Assembly: GCA_019637755.1 (NCBI GenBank)
Contig: JAHBVC010000001.1
Coordinates: 372,001 to 436,000 of the forward strand
DNA length: 64,000 nt
DNA from: Anaerolineales bacterium
GTDB taxonomy: Bacteria; Chloroflexota; Anaerolineae; Anaerolineales; UBA11579
Reading direction: 5' to 3'
The notes beneath the pieces are model-generated. The model searched no databases. It saw only the letters and a list, made by a program, of their open reading frames with translations, and was not told where the DNA came from. Below are positions 15,025-23,688 of this stretch, piece by piece. A program made the translations under genes and the position numbers. The stretch's first letter is position 1; every line of letters begins with the position of its first letter.

Positions 15025-15939
15025 ATGCCGCGCCCCCGGATTCGGTCGGAAGCTAAAGCAACTGGAGCTTTATTCCTCCTACCGGCCGCATCGATTTTTG
15101 CTGTATTCGTTTTATGGCCAATAATCCAATCGGCTCGGTACAGTCTTTTTGCCTGGGATGGACTTGGCACTCCGGTCAATTTTGTGGGGTTTCATAACTA
15201 CGAACGGATGATTGGCGATCCAATTTTTTGGAATGCCCTAAAAAATAATGGGGTCGTTTTGTTATTTTCGTTGTTTATCCAAATTCCCCTTGGAATATCT
15301 CTGGCGATTCTTCTTACAGGAAAGATGAAGGGGTTGGCATTCTTCCGCACAATTTATTTATCTCCTATCGTCTTATCTGGTGTGATCGTTGGACTGTTGT
15401 GGCAATGGATATACAATCCTGGCTTTGGTTTGGCAAATTCCTTACTTAGGGAATTTGGTTTAAATGGGCTAGTGCAAAATTGGCTAGGCGATGATCAGCG
15501 AGTATTACTTTGGATTATTGTTGCAGGAATTTGGCGAGATATTGGTTTCTACATTATTATTTTTATCGGGTCGATCCAGGCTATATCGCGAGAAATATAC
15601 GAAGCTGCAGAAATGGATGGAGCAACGGGGTGGCAATTACACAGAAATATTACCTTGCCATTGATAAGACCCACGATGTTAACGGCGGCAACATTAGGAA
15701 TAATTAGTTCATTCCTGATCTTTGATTTAATATGGGTGATGACAGAAGGTGGCCCTTATAATTCTAGCGAAGTTTTAACAACGTATATGTTTAAGATGGC
15801 ATTTCATCTCCGAGATTGGGGTTACTCCACATCGTTGGCTTTTACACAGTTCTTTATCGTCGCTATTTTTACTGGCTCAGTTTTAGGTATTATAAAAATT
15901 CGGCGACGTAGTATTGAAGGTTCAACGGGTAAAGTTTGA
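15025..15939 (+). CDS. ABC sugar transporter permease, MalF-like
   Basis: 304 residues from ATG 15025 (a TTG at 15013 is also possible). Six hydrophobic segments are visible, with SIFAVFVLWPIIQSARYSLF first. The EAA loop EIYEAAEMDGATGWQLHRNI, where the ATPase docks, is intact near two thirds of the length. It lies about 95 nt after the binding-protein gene and its stop overlaps the next start. No ATPase gene occurs in the element, so a host multitask MsmK/UgpC-like ATPase is presumably used, as is common for CUT1 systems. Confidence 0.85.
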   Translation: MPRPRIRSEAKATGALFLLPAASIFAVFVLWPIIQSARYSLFAWDGLGTPVNFVGFHNYERMIGDPIFWNALKNNGVVLLFSLFIQIPLGISLAILLTGKMKGLAFFRTIYLSPIVLSGVIVGLLWQWIYNPGFGLANSLLREFGLNGLVQNWLGDDQRVLLWIIVAGIWRDIGFYIIIFIGSIQAISREIYEAAEMDGATGWQLHRNITLPLIRPTMLTAATLGIISSFLIFDLIWVMTEGGPYNSSEVLTTYMFKMAFHLRDWGYSTSLAFTQFFIVAIFTGSVLGIIKIRRRSIEGSTGKV

Positions 15940-16769
15940 AAAGAATTCGTCCAGTTCGACCGGTTCTGTTGTTTCAATATGGAATTTTATTAATTCTTGG
16001 CATTTTCTTCGGCTTTCCATTGATTTGGATGGTCTATTCTTCGTTTAAATCAAATAGTGAACTTGTAAACAATATCTGGGCTCTTCCGGTCAACCCGTCG
16101 TTTGATGCTTTCAGATCAGTTTTAGAGGTGCCAGCATTTAAGACATACTTCTCGAATTCGCTAATTATTACAATTATTAGCGTTGGTTTTTTGACCATCG
16201 CAGCCGCGATGGCGGCATTTGCGTTGGCAAGGCTTAGAGTACCAGGGGCGAAGATATTGCTTTATGTTTTTCTTGCTGGTTTGATGATTCCCCCACACGT
16301 CACTCTAATACCTCTTTATTCAATGTTGCGGGATTTGGGGCTTCTCAACAAGTTAATCGCCTTATTTTTCCCTTACGTTGGTTTCGGCCTTCCCGTTTCA
16401 ATCTATATACTGCACACATTTATTTCGCAATTGCCTATTGATCTTGAGGAAGCAGCCCGATTAGATGGCGCATCATTTGCGCGGTTTTTTTGGAAAATAT
16501 TGTTGCCCACGCTAAGCCCTGCACTGGTTGCGGTAGTTATCATTAATGTGATCAATGTTTGGAATGAGTATCTATTTTCTCTTACGTTTGTATCGGGCAA
16601 CAGTGAAGCCTATCCACTCCCCTTGGGCGTGTATTCAATGGTTATCTCTTTCAGCTCGATTCAGTACAACCGGGCTTTCAGCGCCTTTACGCTTGCCGCT
16701 CTTCCGGTCTTAGTGATTTTTTACCTAATGCAGAAAAGAATTATAAAAAGTCTCTCGGAAACCATTTGA
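15936..16769 (+). CDS. ABC sugar transporter permease, MalG-like
   Basis: 277 residues starting with TTG that overlaps the stop of the first permease. Membrane segments start at LLFQYGILLILGIFFGFPLI, and the EAA loop (DLEEAARLDGASFARFFWKI) is intact, followed by LLPTLSPALVAVVIINVINV and the typical WNEYLFSLTF. It completes the CUT1-type permease pair. The next gene runs in the opposite direction, so the transporter unit ends here without an ATPase. Confidence 0.85.
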   Translation: MKRIRPVRPVLLFQYGILLILGIFFGFPLIWMVYSSFKSNSELVNNIWALPVNPSFDAFRSVLEVPAFKTYFSNSLIITIISVGFLTIAAAMAAFALARLRVPGAKILLYVFLAGLMIPPHVTLIPLYSMLRDLGLLNKLIALFFPYVGFGLPVSIYILHTFISQLPIDLEEAARLDGASFARFFWKILLPTLSPALVAVVIINVINVWNEYLFSLTFVSGNSEAYPLPLGVYSMVISFSSIQYNRAFSAFTLAALPVLVIFYLMQKRIIKSLSETI

Positions 16770-16783
16770 CACTCAAGCGCGGG

Positions 16784-17620
16784 TTACGCAATATTCGATT
16801 TCTTGGCTGCAGATACGCCCACAGAGAAGAACTGATAAATGGCCAGCCATTGATCGAATATTAAGTCCGTCGGCTTTGCATCTATGTTGAATCGATTATC
16901 CCTTGATAATCGCTTCCATTGCTCGTAAGTGAAAACCGACTTAAACGCAGTCTTTAAATCCTTTTTCCAAGCTCCGAAACCAAACTTTACAAACCTTGTA
17001 TATTGTTTTGCCTCTTCATTTTTGATCAAGGATATTTCTCTTCTGCGAATGTGCAGCAACACAACATCAACCGCTGGCGCCGGCACAAAGTCAGATTTCT
17101 TGAAACTCCATAATTCTTGCAAAGAAAACCACGGTTTGGCAAGAACCGAAAATTCGCTTTCCCTTGGACTTCCGGAAAACTTGCCGGCCGCTTCTTTCTG
17201 GAGTATTAGGTATGCATCTATTGGAGGATTCCTAGCATAAAGAAGCTTTCTCACCGTTTCTGCAGTTATATTGAATGGTAGATTTGCGAAAACCTTGTAT
17301 TTCTCATCGGGAATTTGAAAATCTATGAAATTTCCTTGGACGATCTCAATATTGGTCGAGCCAGTAAATTGATTGGTCAACCTTTTTACTAAGTTCTCGT
17401 CCAATTCAATGGCTATTACCTTCCGAGCAATTTTTGCCAACTCAGCCGTGATAATGCCATTTCCAGGCCCGATTTCATAAACAGTATCTTCTCTCCCAAT
17501 TGATGACTGTGCAACCAAGGTTTTTACTAAAGATGCACTCTTAAGGTAGTTTTGTGCATACAAAATTCTTTTTCTTATTCCGCTGTCCTTTTCGAGCCGT
17601 CTATAAAATTTCCTTGACAT
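16784..17620 (-). CDS. Erm/KsgA-family rRNA adenine N6-methyltransferase
   Basis: 278 residues from MSRKFYRRLE; ATG 17653 is an upstream alternative. It has the SAM motif YEIGPGNGIITAELA (about residues 48-62), an acidic loop (AIELDENLV) and the target-adenine motif NLPF (residues 113-116), where KsgA usually has NxPY and Erm enzymes NLPF/NIPY. This suggests Erm, which dimethylates A2058 of 23S rRNA and gives macrolide-lincosamide-streptogramin resistance, rather than housekeeping KsgA (16S rRNA). Location on a mobile element supports the Erm reading. It is convergent with the ABC genes and stands alone. No leader peptide for induction was identified. Confidence 0.75.
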   Translation of the reverse strand: MSRKFYRRLEKDSGIRKRILYAQNYLKSASLVKTLVAQSSIGREDTVYEIGPGNGIITAELAKIARKVIAIELDENLVKRLTNQFTGSTNIEIVQGNFIDFQIPDEKYKVFANLPFNITAETVRKLLYARNPPIDAYLILQKEAAGKFSGSPRESEFSVLAKPWFSLQELWSFKKSDFVPAPAVDVVLLHIRRREISLIKNEEAKQYTRFVKFGFGAWKKDLKTAFKSVFTYEQWKRLSRDNRFNIDAKPTDLIFDQWLAIYQFFSVGVSAAKKSNIA

Positions 17621-17899
17621 GGCAGTGATTTTACTAGACACAGAGATAAACACAACTCGAAGTCAGTATTCCGATCTGTCTCCAAGTTAAACAATTATCG
17701 TGTTGGACACGAGCCAAATTCCAAAAGCTTAGTTGGCTTATTTATCTCTACAGAATATATTTTTTTCGTTGTTACATATACAATTGACCTTCATAGCTTT
17801 GTCAAGTCTCCTCGCTTGTGCCTCTCTCGCTTGCCGATCTGACAAGCAAGTGAGGTCATTAAGTATTAAAATCACTTAGGGATGTAAAATAGAGGGCAA
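17621..17899. other. Intergenic region between erm-like and OLD-like genes
   Basis: 280 nt, AT-rich, between divergent genes, so it should carry promoters for both. A TAAAAT box just upstream of the RBS (AGAGGG) of the 17900 gene is visible; no full consensus promoter stands out. Confidence 0.4.
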
Positions 17900-19918
17900 A
17901 TGAAGCTAGCAAAAGCTCACATAACGAATTTCCGCTCGATCGTTGATAGCGATCCTATCGAAGTGGAGGATAGGGTTACTGTTCTAATCGGGAAAAACGA
18001 GCAGGGCAAAACAACTTTCTTGAAGGCGCTAGAAAGCTTTAACACGGCATACTCATACAAAGCGAGCGACCTACCCAATCATCTTCGGCCGCAATTAGCA
18101 AACCAAGATGCAAAGTCGATTCCTATAATCGTTTTGACATTCGGCCTTGACCAAGATGATCTGAAATCGATTGAAGGCGATCTTGAAGGCATAGAGTACG
18201 TCAGAATCGCAAAACACTTCGGAAATAATTACATTTTTTCGTGGGTAAACACCAAGGGCGAAGTTATCCCTATCCAGTTAATAAAGCCCGATGTTACATC
18301 TCACGTTACCGAGTTAAAAAGTAAGGGTACGGCGCTTGAAGCCAAGTTAATTGCTCAGTCAGAGAGGCTGGCAGAATTTGCCGGTGCCAAAGATCGCTTT
18401 CAAAAGGCAATACAAGCCTTTGTAAATTCCCGATTCGAGGATGTCAATAAACTTGAGGACACGTACGAAACCTTCTCGACAGCACTAAAAGGATTGCCCG
18501 GGCAGGACGAAACCCTTCAACAGGAAATCAATGGCGAACTAACTGGAATCAAGGCCATAGTGAATGCAATTAAAGAAAAGCTTCTTGTTGATCCTGCCGA
18601 AAGGATAAGAAAGCTTATTCCGAGTTTTATTTTTCATCAAGCAACTATTCATCATATTCCGGACGAAGTCGACATTGAGAGCTTCATTGCTGACCCTAAT
18701 AAGGTATCGGCAGGAATGCACAATCTTTGTAGAGCTGCCGGTTTATCTTTACAAACTATTGCAACACTGGCTAAATCCACCGATACAGCGGACGTGCATT
18801 CTTACGAAGACTTCCATAAGAGTGCCATTTCCGGTGGGTTAAATGAATTTTGGACTCAGGAGACCTACCAAGTTCATTTTGACATTGCAAACAGTAAACT
18901 CTCCGTTTCAATCAGTGATGGAACTTATGAACCACGGATACCACCTACAGCACGTAGTGAAGGATTTCAATGGTATTTGTCTTTTTACAGTGCGATGCTG
19001 ACTGATGTAGGCAGAACGGGAAAAGTAATCTTCCTTCTTGATAACCCCGCGCTTGAACTACACGTAGACGGACAACGGGATATCAAGCGGTTTTTGGAGG
19101 AGAAAATTGCATCTGACAGCCAAGTAATGTACGTAACCCACTCACCCGCTCTTATAAACCCGTTCAATCTTTCTCAGGTAAGAGTGGTCGCACTGAAGCG
19201 GAATAATGAAGGAACAAAAATTTCCGCAATTACTCCAAAGCCGGGTGAAGATTTTGATTTACTTGAGCCTGTGAGGTCGGCAATTGGCACAAGCATAATT
19301 GCCAGCTTGGTATTTAATGAGTACAACATCTTGGTTGAAGGCGCGGCCGACAAACCTATCTTGGAGGCTATTTTCTCTCTTAAACACAAAGATCTGGAAA
19401 ACAGGGTTTTAATAAACGGTAACGTTGCGGAAAGTAAAGATATATTCATAGCGCAATTCTTTGATCGAAGTGGATTGCCCTTTGTTGTATTTTTAGACGC
19501 CGATGATTCAGGCAGAACTATAAGGGGAGAACTCAAGAAACTGGGTTTTGATAAGGATTACGTCGTCCCGCTGGAGGAAGTTATTACGCAAAAAAATGGA
19601 GCGGATTTTGAATTGGAGGACGTGATCAGCCCTGACTTTTATCATCGTGCGGTACAGGACACTTATCCCTCACAACCAGTAGATCAACCGAGTGATGGCA
19701 ACAAAAAGAGAACAAAATTATACGAAGAATCATATCGAGAAAAATACGGTTTCGGATTTAGTAAAAGACGGGTTGGGGACACTTTAAAAAGACTTTTAGA
19801 AAACGGTGAGGGCGACGAACAGACTATAGAAAACCTAACCAAAATTTCCGAGGCCCTTTTGGGCAAGCTGAAAGATCAAGCCAACACAAAGGAAAGTACT
19901 AAGGAATCGGAAAAATAA
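17900..19918 (+). CDS. OLD-family ATPase-TOPRIM nuclease (defence candidate)
   Basis: 672 residues. The N-terminal ABC/SMC-like ATPase has Walker A GKNEQGKTT (31-39), a coiled-coil insert (about 140-240), and Walker B VIFLLDNPALELH (Asp381, Asn382), then YVTHSPAL. The C-terminal TOPRIM domain has LVEGAADKP (Glu480) and FLDADDSG (Asp533, Asp535). OLD nucleases act against phage or foreign DNA. The residue after the Walker B Asp is Asn where most ATPases have Glu, which would slow ATP turnover. No UvrD/GajB helicase follows, so it is not a Gabija pair. It lies beside a type III restriction-modification locus that is encoded convergently. Confidence 0.8.
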   Translation: MKLAKAHITNFRSIVDSDPIEVEDRVTVLIGKNEQGKTTFLKALESFNTAYSYKASDLPNHLRPQLANQDAKSIPIIVLTFGLDQDDLKSIEGDLEGIEYVRIAKHFGNNYIFSWVNTKGEVIPIQLIKPDVTSHVTELKSKGTALEAKLIAQSERLAEFAGAKDRFQKAIQAFVNSRFEDVNKLEDTYETFSTALKGLPGQDETLQQEINGELTGIKAIVNAIKEKLLVDPAERIRKLIPSFIFHQATIHHIPDEVDIESFIADPNKVSAGMHNLCRAAGLSLQTIATLAKSTDTADVHSYEDFHKSAISGGLNEFWTQETYQVHFDIANSKLSVSISDGTYEPRIPPTARSEGFQWYLSFYSAMLTDVGRTGKVIFLLDNPALELHVDGQRDIKRFLEEKIASDSQVMYVTHSPALINPFNLSQVRVVALKRNNEGTKISAITPKPGEDFDLLEPVRSAIGTSIIASLVFNEYNILVEGAADKPILEAIFSLKHKDLENRVLINGNVAESKDIFIAQFFDRSGLPFVVFLDADDSGRTIRGELKKLGFDKDYVVPLEEVITQKNGADFELEDVISPDFYHRAVQDTYPSQPVDQPSDGNKKRTKLYEESYREKYGFGFSKRRVGDTLKRLLENGEGDEQTIENLTKISEALLGKLKDQANTKESTKESEK

Positions 19919-20101
19919 CGTCTGTTAAATAACTGTCTCTGCTTCTGATATGGATGTTTGTGTCGCACAATGTTGCTTTTATGTCCTTGGTTACCAGGCC
20001 CAAGCTAATGTCGCGATTTGTATAACACCCGGCTCCAGGTCAGAAGGTAATTTTAATCGTCCTATAAAACAACAGACAAGACCTAAATCTTCGTTCGGGT
20101 T

Positions 20102-20542
20102 TTAACCCTTTGTTTCCATGCCTTCCAACATGACAATGTATTCGGCGGGCAATTCATGTTCTTTTGCGCCGCTAGTGATGTAAGCCATATATTCTGCAGT
20201 CGGTGGCGCTCCGGTTAGTTTGTCAGAAATGTAGGTCTCTGCATTTACCACCTTCCCATCAAGTTCGACTTGCATAGTTACGCGATCATATCCGTTTTCA
20301 AATGCATCAAGACGGCTAAGGTCGGCTTTGGAAATTTCGAAGACAACACCCCAAACTGTGTCACCTTCTGCCCTAAAAATATTGCCCTTACCGCTCCCGT
20401 CGGCACTTCGTTTATTACAAACAAATTTGTATCCGTCCAATGTGGCGCTACCAATTGGCTTGGCACTTGGGATGCGTTCCTGCATTCGACGATTCAGCAT
20501 ATTTGAGCCGTAAGCATATACATATGGCAATTTTTCCTCCAT
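20102..20542 (-). CDS. GGCT-fold (gamma-glutamylcyclotransferase-like / AIG2-like) protein
   Basis: 146 residues from ATG 20542. It has the fold's signature VYAYGSNMLNRRMQERIPSA near the N-terminus and the catalytic-type glutamate in SRLDAFENGYDRV. Family members release 5-oxoproline from gamma-glutamyl peptides or amines. The ATG overlaps the stop of the type III restriction gene by one base (TGATG), so it is the third gene of that operon. Its partner role in a restriction system is not known to me; a damage-control or cofactor-related task, or chance capture, are options. Confidence 0.8.
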   Translation of the reverse strand: MEEKLPYVYAYGSNMLNRRMQERIPSAKPIGSATLDGYKFVCNKRSADGSGKGNIFRAEGDTVWGVVFEISKADLSRLDAFENGYDRVTMQVELDGKVVNAETYISDKLTGAPPTAEYMAYITSGAKEHELPAEYIVMLEGMETKG

Positions 20543-23500
20543 CACCGACTAATCTTGTTGAATATCTTTCCGATGTACCCATCTGGATCATCTTTTTGGA
20601 AGAGTATGTTCCGCTTCTCCCATTCTGCCTGACTCATGTTTTCCATTTGCAAAGGAACTTCATTTAGGGGTGTGCTCGAAACTATGAAGGAGTGCAAATG
20701 GACATTTTTATCGGCTAATTCTTTTTCAAGGGCTTTGATCTCCTCGAAAAAGGTGATCTTCGGATCCTCGACCCCGATATTTCTAATCCCTTTGGGATCA
20801 ACGAACGCCACCTGCTGGATTCCTTCCTCCACAAGCCATAGGATAAAGTCGGGATAGAAATTACCAGCTTCGAAAAAGCCGATGCCGCTCCCGCGACTCC
20901 GGTTTCTAAGGAGATACATTTCCTTATTTGCGAACAGTGCAGCATTGGCCTCATAGAAATTCTTTAGATCAGAGACAAAAGTCATTTCTCCTTCATTCAA
21001 TGCCACAGGCTTTATTTCCAACTCCATACCCTTGCCTAAATAAAGTAGTGGCTGATAGAGATGCTGACCAAACATAATCGATGCAAAGCGCTGATATTCA
21101 ATCGACCGGAATTTTCCGCCGACAACCGCATCTTTTATCTCGTTTAATATTTTAATGATGTCGTGCCGCGACTTCTCTACCTGGATTCTGTATTCATCGA
21201 AGAAATTTGAGTCATCCGGTGAAAGGTCTTGGTACTCCAACAAATCGCTTTCCCACTTAGCTTTCTGGTACTTATAGTATGCATCCGCGTATTTCTTGAG
21301 CAGTGCCGATGCAATTTCTTGCCAACGGAAGACCTGCTCAAAACCCCGGAATTCCATTTCGTCCGGTGGGATATACAGTTGGTACCACGATCCATCTACT
21401 AATAGTTTCTCGATTCTTTCGCGTGGGATGCTCAGGTTATCCCAACCCCGCTCACCCTTGTAATCCTGTAAATCGAAATAGAGCTTATCAACGTCAAGGA
21501 ATGCAATGTGTTTCGATTCAAACTTGCCCTTATTCAATAAGGCAACGTTTTCTTGACCTTCGAAGCTTGAAAGCGCCTGAACTCGCGGGTACCAATTAAC
21601 ACTGATGGGTTTGCGCTTTTGTCGCTCGTCTGGAATATCTAAAATAGGCGTTGGTGCGTCACGCTTGAAATCCTTGCCGTCTTTAACTTTTATGATCTTT
21701 AGCTTCTGCTTGCCAAGTGCCTTCACGACGGGCATAACAAACTCAACCTTTTGCTTGGCAGGTGCAACGCCTTCGTCGCGCAAGTATTCCTCGAATTGTC
21801 GCATGTAGTCGGCACGGACACCAAAGACATTTAGGGTCTCCACCAATGGGAGATTCGGAGGTGCAGCATCCTGGGTAGCGGTACTTCGTTTCAAACTGAA
21901 ATTCTTACCCTTTAGGCGAACTCCCCGGCCGAATAACTGAATAATCTGCGTGCCTTCTCCCCTACCTACGTTGAGCAAACCCATGGTTGAAACCCGCCAA
22001 CTATTCCATCCCTCCATAAACTTGCGAGAACCGACGAGGATGTTGATATTGGAATCAGCTTTGTCCAACTGTTGAAAAATCGATGTTGAAATAGGTTGTT
22101 CTTCGACGATCACCTGCTCACCAAAACCTTCCGCCATCTTGCACAAGCTATTGGCATCGCCTACGTTTACTATTCCAAAATACTCGTTATCTCCCAGGCG
22201 TAGACCAATCTCTCCAGCGGCGCCTTTAAGGTTTTCCATCACAAGCCTGGCGGGTTGTTCACTGTTAAACAACGCCAAAAGAACGGCGTTGTAAATTTCC
22301 GTGGCGCTATTTCCTAAAGAAGCTAAATACTGAAAGCTATTCTCAAAAATATCATTACGGTTCTGATCTAGCAGACCGGCTTTTCCCTTTAGGAAACCTT
22401 CTAACAATTCAATATTACGTTCCCGCTTTTCAGGCGAAGCGAAATCTGCAAGAAACAAGATGACATCCAAGACATCGGATACTTGCTGCTTATTTTGCTT
22501 TCGTATTGCATTGACGCTGCTTCCCACAAAGACCCAGAGCGGTTTTTCAATGAGGTATGCCTGAATTTGGGACGCGTTGCCTTGATACACCGCCTGCTGT
22601 TGATAAAAAGCCAAGAGGCATGCGCTCAGGTATCGGTAACGTTGTTCTTCGTCAGAATCGTCCTCCATATTAAGGATTCGGTATTCTTTTCCATAGCCGT
22701 CGCCGTAAAAATATCGATAGGAATAATCAAACAGGACACTTTTCGCATAAGCTTGTAACAACCCTTTGTCGGTTTTTACTGCCTGGCCGAAAGTCGCTGA
22801 ATACTCGAACGAAAAGCCGTCCTCACAAAGCGCGTTACGGCGGCTCATCCAAGCGCCCTCACCCCCGCTGCTTGCTCCCGTGTGACCTTCGTCTACCATG
22901 ACAAGGTTGCGGCCTTCAAAAGCGGCCACATTGATTGTTTTCTCTCCAGTAGTCTCAGCGAGCTTGTTAATATCAATAATTTCAACGTACCCGCCACCAG
23001 CGAAACTGCCCAGCGTTTGTTTTGAGAAAATGGTGGCGGCGATTTTCGACAAAGCGAATTCCCGTAGATGTTGTTCGGATAATCCTTCATTTGGAGTCAA
23101 TAGAATCACCCGATTGATCTCCCTACTTCGCCGATGTTGCGTTAGATAATGCTGGTATTGCAGCAAATTGCAGTGCATTAACAACGTCTTACCACTGCCG
23201 GTTGCCATCCAAAATGCCAGTTTGTTTAGTTCGCTTTCGCGAAATGCTTCTATCTGGTCTACAACTTGCTTGCCCAAATTGAAGCCCTCAATCGATCTGT
23301 TGATTTCGATCAACAAAGACGACGGGTTTACAAAATATGCATCCAGGTAAATTTCTACAAGCAGAAGCGCTAAATACTGAAAGTATTTCAGGTGGAGAGT
23401 ACGCCCTTCCCGCAAATTGCGATTCTCAGTGATCCGTTTCCAGTGGCGAACGATGTTCTGGTCGTATCTGAGCAAATCATCTTGGGAGATCTGGCTGGCA

Positions 23501-23685
23501 GCAAGGTGAGCCGCCAGCGCCTCGTAAAAATGGCTAGTTCCTTCTGAATTAAAACCTTCTAATTCGTCGCCGGAGAGCCAATTCTTTAGCTGCTCGAAAT
23601 CGCTAACACCCAACCTATCAAAAACCCATCGCTGAAGAATGAGCTTTTGCTCGAACGGGAGACCATTGGACGCTTTGCGCGGCAT
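20542..23685 (-). CDS. res: Type III restriction endonuclease, Res subunit
   Basis: 1047 residues. The SF2 motor begins with Walker A ATGSGKTLL (about residues 161-169) and has motif II VDEGHTG (Asp265). A helicase C-domain follows, with IQLFGRGVRLKG as motif VI. At the C-terminus a PD-(D/E)xK nuclease is visible: YPDFILW (Asp946) and FVDPKG (Asp963, Lys965). Together with the Mod subunit it would translocate or slide and cut 25-27 bp from pairs of inversely oriented unmethylated sites. It begins 3 nt after the mod stop and is intact over its full length. Confidence 0.93.
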   Translation of the reverse strand: MPRKASNGLPFEQKLILQRWVFDRLGVSDFEQLKNWLSGDELEGFNSEGTSHFYEALAAHLAASQISQDDLLRYDQNIVRHWKRITENRNLREGRTLHLKYFQYLALLLVEIYLDAYFVNPSSLLIEINRSIEGFNLGKQVVDQIEAFRESELNKLAFWMATGSGKTLLMHCNLLQYQHYLTQHRRSREINRVILLTPNEGLSEQHLREFALSKIAATIFSKQTLGSFAGGGYVEIIDINKLAETTGEKTINVAAFEGRNLVMVDEGHTGASSGGEGAWMSRRNALCEDGFSFEYSATFGQAVKTDKGLLQAYAKSVLFDYSYRYFYGDGYGKEYRILNMEDDSDEEQRYRYLSACLLAFYQQQAVYQGNASQIQAYLIEKPLWVFVGSSVNAIRKQNKQQVSDVLDVILFLADFASPEKRERNIELLEGFLKGKAGLLDQNRNDIFENSFQYLASLGNSATEIYNAVLLALFNSEQPARLVMENLKGAAGEIGLRLGDNEYFGIVNVGDANSLCKMAEGFGEQVIVEEQPISTSIFQQLDKADSNINILVGSRKFMEGWNSWRVSTMGLLNVGRGEGTQIIQLFGRGVRLKGKNFSLKRSTATQDAAPPNLPLVETLNVFGVRADYMRQFEEYLRDEGVAPAKQKVEFVMPVVKALGKQKLKIIKVKDGKDFKRDAPTPILDIPDERQKRKPISVNWYPRVQALSSFEGQENVALLNKGKFESKHIAFLDVDKLYFDLQDYKGERGWDNLSIPRERIEKLLVDGSWYQLYIPPDEMEFRGFEQVFRWQEIASALLKKYADAYYKYQKAKWESDLLEYQDLSPDDSNFFDEYRIQVEKSRHDIIKILNEIKDAVVGGKFRSIEYQRFASIMFGQHLYQPLLYLGKGMELEIKPVALNEGEMTFVSDLKNFYEANAALFANKEMYLLRNRSRGSGIGFFEAGNFYPDFILWLVEEGIQQVAFVDPKGIRNIGVEDPKITFFEEIKALEKELADKNVHLHSFIVSSTPLNEVPLQMENMSQAEWEKRNILFQKDDPDGYIGKIFNKISR

Positions 23686-23688
23686 TTA

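Noticed and set aside
17900-23685. Gabija or PARIS defence system
   Set aside because: The OLD-like gene has no UvrD/GajB helicase neighbour. It also does not match a split AriA/AriB pair: ATPase and TOPRIM are in one chain and the neighbours are a GGCT gene and type III Res.
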